Source: Actinospica acidithermotolerans
GTDB lineage: Bacteria > Actinomycetota > Actinomycetes > Streptomycetales > Catenulisporaceae
Assembly: GCF_018139625.1 (NCBI RefSeq)
Contig: NZ_JAGSOH010000038.1
Location: forward strand, 1-57,071
Direction: 5' to 3'
DNA: 57,071 nt
The position numbers and the translations under genes were made by a program. Shown piece after piece: positions 22,299-30,263 of the stretch. Within the stretch, counting starts at the first letter, position 1. The number at the start of each line of letters is the position of its first letter. Below the pieces are notes generated by a model that saw nothing but the letters and a program-made list of their open reading frames with translations, had not been told where the DNA came from and searched no databases.

Positions 22299-23579
22299 GT
22301 GGATCGTTCGCGGCAGCCCGAGACGACGCAGTCCGAGGCGACAGAGACGTCGGCAGGCACCGTCACCGACTCGACCGCGGACTCCCCCACGACAGCCGCG
22401 CCCCTGTTCACCACCGTCGCCACGGTCGCGGCCTGCGCGGGCTTCGTTCTGCTCGGCGCGCTCTCGGCGTATTACGGCCCGTCGATCCCCGCGCTGCGCA
22501 GCCGCTTCGGGCTGGCGCCCTCCGTCGCCGGCCTAGCGCTGAGCATGTACTTCGGCGGCGCGTGCGCGGGAGTACTCGTCGGCGGCACGCTGCACCGCAA
22601 GCTGCGCAACGGCCGCCTGCTGCTCATATCGTTCCTGCTGATGGCCGTCGGCTCGCTCGGCTTCGCACTCGCCTCGACCTGGTCTCTCGCGCTGACTGCG
22701 AGTCTGGTGCTCGGCTTCGGCGCAGGCGGCATGGACTACGGCCTGAATCAGCTCTTTTCGGTCGGCTTCGGCCGGCGCAGCCCCGCGATGCTCAGCGTCC
22801 TCAACGCGTTCTACGGCGTCGGCGCGGTCGCCGGACCGCTGCTGATCAGCCTGGTCGGCGCCAACAACTACCCGTACGCCTTCGCCGGCACCTCGGTGCT
22901 CCTGGTGATCGTCGCATGCGTCCTGCGCACGGTCCGAGACAGCCGAGACAGCGAACCGGAACACGCTTCCAGCTTCGTACGGACGCAAGGAAACCCGACC
23001 CGCGTAGTCATCCCCATCATTATCGCATTCCTAGCGCTCTACACCCTCCAGGTCGCAGTCGAGACGGGCGTGGGAGCGTGGGAGCCGACATACCTTCAGC
23101 TGCTCGGCCGTGGCGCGGACTACGCGGCGAACGCGACCTCCGTCTACTGGCTCGGCCTGACCCTCGGCCGATTCCTCGTCGCGCCGCTGACGCTGCGTTG
23201 GAGCGAGCCCACGATCGTCTGCGTCAGCTGCCTGGGAACCACCGTGTGCCTGGCACTGGCCGCGGTCCCGTCGATCGCGCCGTACGCCCTGGTCGGCGCC
23301 GGACTCTTCAACGCACCCGTCTTCCCGGCAGGACTCCCCTGGCTCAACCGCGCCGCGCCCGGCGTACGCTGGGCCGCGACGGCCGCGATCCTGGCCGCGA
23401 ACCTCGGCGGCGTGGCCGCGGGACCGTTGCTGGGCCTGGCGATCGAGGTCTTCGGCGGCGGCTCCATCGCGTGGACGCTGACGATCGTTTCCGCGGTCTG
23501 CGTCGCGCTGGCGGTCTGGCTGCGGTACGCGACGAGTGCGACCAAAGCGGCCGCGCGCATACCGGTCACCGACCCGTAA
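22299..23579 (+). CDS. MFS transporter
   Basis: About 426 residues with a Ser/Thr-rich 35-residue cytoplasmic N-terminus and about 12 hydrophobic helices. The first helix contains GFVLLGALSAYYGPSIPALR; a basic loop HRKLRNGRLL lies between helices 2 and 3 as in the major facilitator superfamily. Best described as a sugar- or drug-type MFS transporter of unknown substrate. The GTG at 22299 is preferred: there is no ribosome site but TAGAGT lies 7 nt before it. Although the reading frame is open far upstream, that part is antisense-like shadow of the phosphodiesterase gene. Confidence 0.88.
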   Translation: MDRSRQPETTQSEATETSAGTVTDSTADSPTTAAPLFTTVATVAACAGFVLLGALSAYYGPSIPALRSRFGLAPSVAGLALSMYFGGACAGVLVGGTLHRKLRNGRLLLISFLLMAVGSLGFALASTWSLALTASLVLGFGAGGMDYGLNQLFSVGFGRRSPAMLSVLNAFYGVGAVAGPLLISLVGANNYPYAFAGTSVLLVIVACVLRTVRDSRDSEPEHASSFVRTQGNPTRVVIPIIIAFLALYTLQVAVETGVGAWEPTYLQLLGRGADYAANATSVYWLGLTLGRFLVAPLTLRWSEPTIVCVSCLGTTVCLALAAVPSIAPYALVGAGLFNAPVFPAGLPWLNRAAPGVRWAATAAILAANLGGVAAGPLLGLAIEVFGGGSIAWTLTIVSAVCVALAVWLRYATSATKAAARIPVTDP

Positions 23580-23647
23580 CCTCTGCCACACGCTCCCGTA
23601 CGGCGCGCCTCCACCACAAACCGGCGGCAACGGGCATACTCGCCGTC

Positions 23648-24430
23648 ATGGAGCTCATGGTGCAGACGGGCGGTGGCGAGGTCTGGGTCCGGGACAGCGG
23701 CGGCGACGGCGTTCCCGTCGTCCTGCTGCATCCCGGCTGGGGCGACTCCGGGATCTGGGATGAGATAGCGCGCGAACTGGAGGCCCAGCAGGTCCGCGTC
23801 GTGCGCTACGACTCCCTCGGGTACGGCGAGTCCTCGGCCCCGACGCAGCGGTACACAGCCCTCGAAGAACTGCGCGCGGTCCTCGACCGCCTGGACGTGC
23901 GCCGCGCCGTGCTCGCCGGCCACAGCGGCGGCGGCGGAACGGCCCTGAGCATGGCGATAGCCGAGCCGGACCGAGTAGCCGAGCTGATACTCCTGGCCCC
24001 CGGAGCCTCCGGCTACCCGTGGCCGCGGGACGACCCGTTCATGTCCGACATCTCGGCCGCGGTGCAGGCGAGGGACGTCGAGGGCGCCGTGGAGATAGGC
24101 CTGCGCACCTGGGCCCGCGCCGGCTCCGGCGAGGCCGTCGAGACCCAGATACGCAGCGCGGTGGCAGGCATGGAGCGCCAGGCGAGGTACCTCGACGAAG
24201 ACCCGCCGGTCTTCGACCGCCTCGGCGAGATCAGGACCCCCGCGACGATGTTCGTGGGCGACCTCGAATACCCGATGGTCGCCGACTGCTGCCGGGCGAT
24301 CGCCGACCGCCTCCCCTCCTGCCGCGTACTCACCCTGCCCGGCTCCGACCACATGGTCCCCCTCCGCGCCCCCGGCGCCGTCGCCGAACTGGTCCTCATG
24401 GCCGTCACCGCCGCCGAGACCCCGGCGTAG
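23648..24430 (+). CDS. Alpha/beta hydrolase
   Basis: 260-residue alpha/beta-hydrolase fold protein. Oxyanion region VVLLHPGWGDSGIWD, nucleophile elbow LAGHSGGGG (Ser), acid region ATMFVGDLEYPM and catalytic His in GSDHMVPLRAPG. Substrate unknown; the family includes haloperoxidase-like and lactonase-like enzymes. It follows the MFS gene by 68 bp on the same strand and may be co-transcribed. Confidence 0.92.
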   Translation: MELMVQTGGGEVWVRDSGGDGVPVVLLHPGWGDSGIWDEIARELEAQQVRVVRYDSLGYGESSAPTQRYTALEELRAVLDRLDVRRAVLAGHSGGGGTALSMAIAEPDRVAELILLAPGASGYPWPRDDPFMSDISAAVQARDVEGAVEIGLRTWARAGSGEAVETQIRSAVAGMERQARYLDEDPPVFDRLGEIRTPATMFVGDLEYPMVADCCRAIADRLPSCRVLTLPGSDHMVPLRAPGAVAELVLMAVTAAETPA

Positions 24431-24539
24431 GCCGACCGAGTCGCGAGATCTGCGATCAGCATCCGGATAGGCCGATTGAGGGAAAGATACCGCGCTGTAT
24501 GTCCGGATTGCCGGAAAGCCGATGGCATGATCCGATGGC

Positions 24540-25193
24540 ATGTCGGGACTACGCAAGGCGATGCAGGGTGCGACCGCTGTATCGGGCGAGCTGCTGATCA
24601 CACTCGGCGTGCTGGTCGGGCTGTACGTCCTGTACCTGCTGTTCTGGACCGGCGTCGTCGCGCAGAAGGCGGCGCGCACTAATCTGTGCACCTTGCGCAA
24701 GGAGTGGGCGGCGTCGGTGAGCGTGCAGCCGCAGGCGGCGCAGCCGTTCGCGACGATTCAGATCCCGCAGATCCGCAATCCCGAGGTCTGGCCGGTGCTG
24801 GACGGCACCGCGCAGACGGAGCTGAGCCAGGGCGTGGGCTGGTACCCGATGACGGCGCAGCCGGGCGGCGCGGGGAATTTCGCAGTGGCGGCGCACCGGC
24901 GGACGTGGGGCGACATGTTCCGCTACCTCGACGAGGTCAAGACGGGCGACACCGTGATCGTTCAGGACGGGAACACGACGTACACCTACCGCGTCATCGA
25001 GGACCCGGTGTACGTCGCGCCGACCGAGAGCGACGTGCTCGACAGCATCCCCGCTCACTCGGGCCTGACGAAGGCAGGGCACTACATCACACTGACGACG
25101 TGCGATCCGGTGTACAACGCGTGGCGCAGGCTGATCGTCTTCGGTGAGTTGGAGTCCAGGCAGACCGTGCAGACGGTGACCAGGTCCTGCTGA
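24540..25193 (+). CDS. Class E sortase
   Basis: 217-residue sortase with one N-terminal membrane anchor (residues about 16-42, SGELLITLGVLVGLYVLYLL). Catalytic residues are His119 (VAAHRRT), Cys188 (TLTTCDP) and Arg196 (AWRRLIV), with the TLTTC motif of class E. Class E enzymes in actinomycetes recognise LAxTG-type sorting signals; no such substrate was noticed in this window. The ATG at 24540 follows a duplicated GATGGCATG; no clear ribosome site. Convergent with the lipoprotein gene. Confidence 0.93.
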   Translation: MSGLRKAMQGATAVSGELLITLGVLVGLYVLYLLFWTGVVAQKAARTNLCTLRKEWAASVSVQPQAAQPFATIQIPQIRNPEVWPVLDGTAQTELSQGVGWYPMTAQPGGAGNFAVAAHRRTWGDMFRYLDEVKTGDTVIVQDGNTTYTYRVIEDPVYVAPTESDVLDSIPAHSGLTKAGHYITLTTCDPVYNAWRRLIVFGELESRQTVQTVTRSC

Positions 25194-25208
25194 GACGCCG
25201 TTTTCTGC

Positions 25209-25802
25209 TCAGCCTGCCGAGCTGGAGGAGCCGCCAAGGACGGTGCCGCCCAGGGAGGCGCTCACTTGCTGGGCATAGGCGGTGTCGTCGGGGACGAGGA
25301 CGACCCAGTTCCGGCCTAGCACGGCTCGTTCCGACGTGCTGCCGATCAGGAGTCCGGAGGCTTGGGCGGAGGTCAGCGTGCTTGCGTAGGCCTGCGCGTC
25401 GGTGTGGTTGTCGAAGACGGTCGCGGTGACGTTAGTGCCGGCCACCGTGCTGGACGACGCATTCGGAATCGAGCACGCCGTCACACTTTGCAGGCCGGGA
25501 GCCTTGACGCTGGTGATGCTGTCGCCGGACAGCGGCGTGCACGGGTGGCCAGCCGATTTGAGGGCGCTGATCACGTCGGAGCTGGTGGTGTAGCTGCCGC
25601 CGTCGGATGGCCGGGCGGACGCGGTGCCCGCGGCGCCGCTGCCGGTTCCCGTGGCTCCCGTGGCGGTGGCGGTAGCGGTCGCGGTGGATGCCGGGCCGGG
25701 CTGGGCGTCGCCGCCCGACGAGGCCGAACAGGCCGTCAGGCCCAGTGCTGCCGCCACGACGATGGCGTACGCCGCGGCGGTGCGGGTGGGTGTCGAACGC
25801 AT
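25209..25802 (-). CDS. Putative lipoprotein
   Basis: 197 residues with a lipoprotein signal peptide: basic start MRSTPTRT, hydrophobic AAAYAIVVAAALGL and lipobox LTAC (Cys about residue 25). A Thr/Ala-rich linker (ATATATATGATGTGSG) precedes a C-terminal domain of about 125 residues with two cysteines (HPCTPL and VTACSIP) and a DNHTDAQAYASTL helix. Likely outer-face lipid-anchored; function unknown. The ATG at 25802 follows GGGAGG. Confidence 0.85.
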   Translation of the reverse strand: MRSTPTRTAAAYAIVVAAALGLTACSASSGGDAQPGPASTATATATATGATGTGSGAAGTASARPSDGGSYTTSSDVISALKSAGHPCTPLSGDSITSVKAPGLQSVTACSIPNASSSTVAGTNVTATVFDNHTDAQAYASTLTSAQASGLLIGSTSERAVLGRNWVVLVPDDTAYAQQVSASLGGTVLGGSSSSAG

Positions 25803-25869
25803 CGGGCCTCCCGAATGTCCAGAAGCGGTTCGCCTCGGCCGAGCGTACTCGCGGTAACTTCGCTGGGAA

Positions 25870-25901
25870 GGACCAATCGGAGCCGGGATGGACCAATCGG
25901 A
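25870..25901. repeat. 12-bp direct repeat, 20 bp apart, at the YhgE-like gene start
   Basis: GGACCAATCGGA at 25870-25881 and at 25890-25901, start to start 20 bp (two helical turns). The second copy overlaps the first codons of the proposed start at 25888, so either this is an operator or translation begins further in, at 25927 or 25939. Confidence 0.6.
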
Positions 25902-27039
25902 AATGCGGATGGTCCGACCGGCGCCGATGCTGGGCGCTATGGCGATCACGGACTCGAAGCGGACGGAGCCCGACGACGGCTCGGGCGGGGCCGGGAGCGC
26001 CGGCGGCACGGGGGTCTGGGCCGAGGTGCGCGACGCCGTCTCGCCGCGGTCGTTCCTGCTGGTGGTGGCGACGCTCGGGCTCGGGCTCGGCTTCGTGCTC
26101 TCGTATGTAGGGGCGCTGCACGATCCGCAGCTGCGGAATCTGCCTGTCACGGTCGCCTCGTCGAGCCCGTCGGCGACGAAGCAGGTCGTGGGCCAGCTCT
26201 CGTCCTCGGTGCCGCCCGGGATGATCGTGCCGACGGCAGGCACTTCGGTCGCGGCGGCCACGCAGCAGGTGAAGGACCGCGAAACCGGCGGGGCGTTCAT
26301 CCCGGATCTGACAGGGACGCAGGACACGCTGATCGTGGCGTCGGCGGCGGGCAGCGCGCAGGCGACGGCCCTCGAGAAGCTTTTCACCTCGCTCGACGAG
26401 AAGCGGAATCGCACGCTGAAGGTCGACGACGTCGTCCCCGCCGGGTCCCGGGACTTCGACGGGCTCTCCGCGTTCTACCTGGTCGTGGGCTGGTGCGTGA
26501 CGGGGTATCTGATCGCCTCGATCCTCGGCGTCAGCGCGGGCTCGCGTCCGGCGAATCCGACGCGCGCGGCGGTCCGGCTCGGCGCGATCGCGCTGGCCGG
26601 CTTCGTCGCCGCGATCGTCGGGACCTGGCTCGTCCAGCAGCACGTCCTCGGCGCGCTCAGCGGTCGGTTCTGGCCGATGGTCGCGACCGGCACGCTGCTC
26701 ATCGTGGGCGTCGGGGCGGTCACGATGGGCCTGCAGATCGCGTTCGGCGTCGCCGGGATCGGCCTCGCGGTGCTGCTGGTCGTCGTGCTCGGGAATCCGT
26801 CGGCAGGCGGGGCGTTCCCGCGCTCGATGCTGCCCCCGTTCTGGCGCGCGATCGGCGCATTCCTCCCGCCGGGCGCCGGGACGGACGCGGTGCGTTCGAT
26901 CTCGTACTTCGGCGGGGCGCAGACCGGCTACCCCATGTTGATCATGGGCGGGTACGTGCTGGCCGGGCTCGTGCTGACGCTGGTCCTGTGCGTGCTGAAA
27001 CCTCCGGCGCGGAACACGGGGACGGCGAAGCACCCGTAG
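25888..27039 (+). CDS. YhgE/Pip-like or ABC-2-type membrane protein (DUF3533-like)
   Basis: 383 residues. After a Gly-rich cytoplasmic start comes one membrane helix (SFLLVVATLGLGLGFVLSYVGAL), an extracytoplasmic region of about 130 residues (including TQQVKDRETGGAFIPDL) and five further helices towards the C-terminus. This plan, with the KxxETGGAFIPD-like block, is that of YhgE/Pip and DUF3533 proteins and of ABC-2 permeases. Transported substrate unknown. The start is uncertain (25888, 25927 or 25939). It is followed after 30 bp by the UTRA-only gene. Confidence 0.8.
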   Translation: MDQSEMRMVRPAPMLGAMAITDSKRTEPDDGSGGAGSAGGTGVWAEVRDAVSPRSFLLVVATLGLGLGFVLSYVGALHDPQLRNLPVTVASSSPSATKQVVGQLSSSVPPGMIVPTAGTSVAAATQQVKDRETGGAFIPDLTGTQDTLIVASAAGSAQATALEKLFTSLDEKRNRTLKVDDVVPAGSRDFDGLSAFYLVVGWCVTGYLIASILGVSAGSRPANPTRAAVRLGAIALAGFVAAIVGTWLVQQHVLGALSGRFWPMVATGTLLIVGVGAVTMGLQIAFGVAGIGLAVLLVVVLGNPSAGGAFPRSMLPPFWRAIGAFLPPGAGTDAVRSISYFGGAQTGYPMLIMGGYVLAGLVLTLVLCVLKPPARNTGTAKHP

Positions 27040-27069
27040 CGGCGCCCCGGGCGTGCGAGGATCGGCGGT

Positions 27070-27636
27070 ATGTCCGAGTGGGTCAGCTCCTCGCAGTCGT
27101 ATCTTTCGCCGCGCGACGCGGCGTCGCCCGACCCCTGGCAGCGGGAAGCCGCCGACGCCGGGCGCGTGGGCGCTCATCGGCTGATCCTGGTCGGGATGAA
27201 GGTGCCGCCCGCGCGGGTCAGCGGTCTGCTCGGCGTCGCTGAGGGGGCGGCCGCGGTGCTTCGCAGGCGTCTCGTCACGCTCGACGGCGTTCCGGTCGAG
27301 GTCTCAGACTCCTGGTATCCGGCGGCGATCGCCGAGGGAACGCCGCTCGCGGCGGATCGGCCGATCAAGGGCGGCGCGGTTCGGGCGCTCGCCGAGCTCG
27401 GTTACGTGGCCGCGCGCCATGTCGAGGAGGTCGCCGTCGTCGACACGCCTGCGGAGTTCCGCGACGTGCTCGTGGACTCGCCGGTCATCGAGCTGGTCCG
27501 GACGAGTTACTCGGCGGGCGGCGTGCCGTTCGAGGCCGCGGTCATGCTGATGAGCCGCGACATGGCGCCGGACGTCCCCCGTCGCCTCCGGTACGAGTTC
27601 AGGTCGCCGACGCCGCCGCCGCCGGGGCAGGCCTGA
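27070..27636 (+). CDS. UTRA domain-only protein lacking the GntR DNA-binding domain
   Basis: 188 residues that match the effector domain of HutC-type GntR regulators (GVAEGAAAVLRRRLVTLDGVPVEVSDSWYP, then ALAELGYV and VRTSYSAGGVPFEAAVMLMS) but with no winged helix before it. Only about 40 residues precede the UTRA fold. It could be an effector-binding protein, a sink for a regulator's ligand or a dimerisation partner for a full GntR protein. ATG start. The last 38 bp overlap the convergent DUF2277 gene. Confidence 0.85.
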   Translation: MSEWVSSSQSYLSPRDAASPDPWQREAADAGRVGAHRLILVGMKVPPARVSGLLGVAEGAAAVLRRRLVTLDGVPVEVSDSWYPAAIAEGTPLAADRPIKGGAVRALAELGYVAARHVEEVAVVDTPAEFRDVLVDSPVIELVRTSYSAGGVPFEAAVMLMSRDMAPDVPRRLRYEFRSPTPPPPGQA

Positions 27637-27832
27637 TCTCCAGCTCGTCGAGCAGCTGCTGCGTCGCGGCGGCGACCGCCTCGACTGCCGCGTCGAAGAC
27701 CTCGCGGTTGCGGGCGGAGGGAGCGCGGAAGCCGGAGATCTTGCGGACGTACTGCAGCGCGGCGGCGTGCACGTCCTCAGGGCCGACTTCGGTCGCCATC
27801 GGCGGGCGGAGGGTCTTGATGCTTCTGCACAT
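27599..27832 (-). CDS. DUF2277 family protein
   Basis: 77-residue protein of the DUF2277 family, recognised from MCRSIKTLRP at the start and AALQYVRKISGFRAPSARNREVFDAAV in the middle. Members are small helical proteins of unknown function. The ATG at 27832 follows GGGAGGGAGA. Its 3' end overlaps the convergent UTRA gene by 38 bp. Confidence 0.9.
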   Translation of the reverse strand: MCRSIKTLRPPMATEVGPEDVHAAALQYVRKISGFRAPSARNREVFDAAVEAVAAATQQLLDELEIRPAPAAAASAT

Positions 27833-27892
27833 GAGGGCAGTCTCCCTCCCGGCACCGACAACGGGCCAGAGCAGGCTGTCGCGGGCCTGCCG

Positions 27893-28408
27893 CTACAGCG
27901 CGACGGCCAGCAGCGGCAGGACGCGGCCCGGGGCCACGCCGGAGGGCACCCCGCCGATCCGGACCGCGCCCCTGGCCAGGTAGAACGGCTCGGCGTTCGG
28001 GTCGGCGGCGATGGTCAGGCGGTGGAAGCCGAGGTCGAGGGCCAGGGCGGTCAGGTGCGTGAACAGCGCGCCGCCGACGCCGGTGCCGATCGCGGGCGGG
28101 TCGACGAAGAGCATGCCGAGCTCGCCGGCCGGGGGCTCGCCCTCGATGGTGCCGAAGCCGAGCAGCTGCCCGTCGGTGTCCGGCTCGCGGGAGACCGCCA
28201 CCTGCGTGCGGCGCTCCACGATCCGGTCGGCGGGCAGGGTCAGCTCCTCGCTGGCCGCCGCCATGAACGCGGCGTCGTACCCCCAGTGCGCCTTCGAGCG
28301 CAGCGCGAGCGCGCTGAGCTGCGCGGCCTCGTCGGGCCGGGCCGCGCGGATCGCGAAATCTGTCACGCGCTCAGCGTACGTCCGATCACCGGACCCGGCT
28401 TCCGTCAC
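27893..28408 (-). CDS. GNAT family N-acetyltransferase
   Basis: 171 residues of the GNAT fold: AIRAARPDEAAQLSALALRSK start, GELGMLFVDPPAIGTGVGGALFTHL (acetyl-CoA loop, GTGVGG), then LTIAADPNAEPFYLARGAVRIG. Substrate unknown. The GTG at 28408 overlaps the stop of the upstream hydrolase in GTGA, so the two are translationally coupled. Confidence 0.9.
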   Translation of the reverse strand: MTEAGSGDRTYAERVTDFAIRAARPDEAAQLSALALRSKAHWGYDAAFMAAASEELTLPADRIVERRTQVAVSREPDTDGQLLGFGTIEGEPPAGELGMLFVDPPAIGTGVGGALFTHLTALALDLGFHRLTIAADPNAEPFYLARGAVRIGGVPSGVAPGRVLPLLAVAL

Positions 28409-29187
28409 GCGCCGGGGTCCCCGCCGAGGCGTCGGTCCAGCTCGGCGACGGTCCTGAGCCAGGATTCGTGCGCCGGATCGATCAGCTCGAAGTGGCCCAT
28501 CCCGGTGAACGCGGCCAGTTCGGCGCTGTCCCCCGCGGCCCGCGCGGCGGCGACGTAGTCGACGCCCTGCCGGAAGGGGACGCGGTCGTCGGCGTCTCCG
28601 TGCACGACGAGTTGGTGCACGGCCGGCCCGAGCGGCAGGAGTTCGATCGGCGAGGCGAGCGCGTAGTCGGGCACGTCGGCCGGCTCACCGCCCATGAACT
28701 CCTCCGCCGCGGGCAGCCGGTCCGCGCCGGCGTCGAGCCGCGCTCGCGCCGCCGCGCGCAGGTCGGAGACGCCGGCCTGGGACACGACGAGCCGGACCGG
28801 CGCCGGGGCGTGGTGCGCGGCCCACAGCGCGAGGTGGCCGCCTGCCGAGTGTCCGACGAGCGCGAGCCGGCCGATGTCGAGCCCGCTCGCCGCCGCGCGC
28901 AGTGCCGCGGCGACGTCCTCGCAGGTCCCGGGCCAGCCGCCGCCGTCCTCGCCCAGCTTCCGGTACTCGACGTAGACGGCGGTGTATCCGCGTTCGACGA
29001 GGTCCCGGGCCAGCGGGTCCATGAGGGTCCGGTCCCAGGGCAGCCGCCAGAAGCCGCCGTGGATCAGCACGACGACGGGCCCGGGCCCGCCGCCGCCCCG
29101 CGCCGGCCGGTGGATCTCGACGAACTGGGAGGGGTGGTCCCCGTACGCGATCTGGCTACCGATCGCTCGTTCTGATGAATTGCGCAT
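28405..29187 (-). CDS. Alpha/beta hydrolase (carboxylesterase / kynurenine-formamidase-like)
   Basis: 260-residue hydrolase of the hormone-sensitive-lipase-like group: oxyanion HGGFWRLPWDR, nucleophile elbow GHSAGGHLALW, acid region VVHGDADDRVPF and catalytic His in GMGHFELIDP. The HGGxW motif with SxGG is shared with bacterial kynurenine formamidase, but no tryptophan-catabolism gene is near. Translationally coupled to the GNAT gene downstream; divergent from the 29229 gene. Confidence 0.9.
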   Translation of the reverse strand: MRNSSERAIGSQIAYGDHPSQFVEIHRPARGGGGPGPVVVLIHGGFWRLPWDRTLMDPLARDLVERGYTAVYVEYRKLGEDGGGWPGTCEDVAAALRAAASGLDIGRLALVGHSAGGHLALWAAHHAPAPVRLVVSQAGVSDLRAAARARLDAGADRLPAAEEFMGGEPADVPDYALASPIELLPLGPAVHQLVVHGDADDRVPFRQGVDYVAAARAAGDSAELAAFTGMGHFELIDPAHESWLRTVAELDRRLGGDPGA

Positions 29188-29228
29188 CGGGTGCAGAGTA
29201 CCGGCCGGATGTGCACCGTTAGGGGTCT

Positions 29229-30263
29229 GTGACCGCCCACCGCCGAAATTCCTCGTCCATCTCCGGTGAAGTCCGGATCGTCTACCGCGCCGACGGCACG
29301 GCCACGGTCAACGGCGCCCCGGTCGTGATCAGGCCCGGCCAGGACATGCGGGACGCCGCGTATCAGGCGGCGGTCGCGCTCGCGGCGGCGTCGGGGGCGA
29401 CCGGGCCGGTCGTGGCGACGAGCATCGAGCCGGACGGCGTGGCGTATCCGGTCACGCTGTACCCGGGCAGGGCGGCGCCGGCCGTCGCGGAGGCGGGCCC
29501 CGCGGGAGCCGGCGCCGCGGGCGCTCTCCACCGGGTTCGTCACGCGTGGTACCGCCCGACCCTGAGCATGGGCTGGATGGCCGCGGCGGCGTGCGCGTGC
29601 GTACTGCTGTCGGTGCTGGCCACGGTGCTGTTGCACGAGGACGGGCCGCCGATCGTGCGGCTGTCGGTGGACACCGAGAACGACCCCACGCGCACCCCGG
29701 CCGCCCAGTCGATCGGCCACGCCATCTCCACCGCCCCCGGCGTGATGAGCACCGAGCGCATCAGGGCGCTGGCGAAGCGGGGCGCCGCGGCCAAGCCGAG
29801 CGCGTCGGCGGCGCCGTCGGCCTCGCAGTCGACGGTCGCCGCGGGCATCGGCGCGCAGCCCACGCCCGGCGTGCCGCTCGGGCCGCAGCCCTCGCCCGGG
29901 ACGATCCCGATCGGCCCGAGCCAGGACCCCGGCGCCTCGCCGTCGGGAGGGACGAAGCGCGTCACCGTCACCGGGCTGACGCTGTCGATGGTCGGCGGCG
30001 ATCAGTCGAATCAGAACATCGCGTACGTCGCCACGGTCACGACGAGCAATTCGGAGCCGTTCACGCTGACGTACACGTATTCCGGGGCCGGCGGCCGCGC
30101 GGCCGTCACCCGGACCGTCCAGCTGTCCGGCAGCACGAACTACGTGGTCGCGAACCTGATCCCGTCCCAGCCGTACTGCGGCGGACCGGTGACGATGACC
30201 GTCTCGACGTCTCCCGCGGCGAAGACCGGCCCGGCGACGGCGACGGCTCAGCCGGGCTGCTGA
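29229..30263 (+). CDS. Hypothetical single-pass membrane protein
   Basis: 344 residues. A cytoplasmic beta-rich N-terminal part (EVRIVYRADGTATVNGAPVV, about residues 14-80) is followed by one membrane helix (about 116-137, GWMAAAACACVLLSVLATVL), a Pro/Ser/Ala-rich linker and an extracytoplasmic Ig-like domain (VTVTGLTLSM, AYVATVTTSN, LTYTYSGAGG) with one or two cysteines. The family is not recognised. The start is GTG at 29229 without a strong ribosome site. It ends 16 bp inside the convergent MFS gene. Confidence 0.75.
   Translation: MTAHRRNSSSISGEVRIVYRADGTATVNGAPVVIRPGQDMRDAAYQAAVALAAASGATGPVVATSIEPDGVAYPVTLYPGRAAPAVAEAGPAGAGAAGALHRVRHAWYRPTLSMGWMAAAACACVLLSVLATVLLHEDGPPIVRLSVDTENDPTRTPAAQSIGHAISTAPGVMSTERIRALAKRGAAAKPSASAAPSASQSTVAAGIGAQPTPGVPLGPQPSPGTIPIGPSQDPGASPSGGTKRVTVTGLTLSMVGGDQSNQNIAYVATVTTSNSEPFTLTYTYSGAGGRAAVTRTVQLSGSTNYVVANLIPSQPYCGGPVTMTVSTSPAAKTGPATATAQPGC

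Noticed and set aside
26475-26723. Small minus-strand ORF inside the YhgE-like gene
   Set aside because: Antisense to a clear membrane-protein frame, no ribosome site, low-complexity Ala/Thr content.
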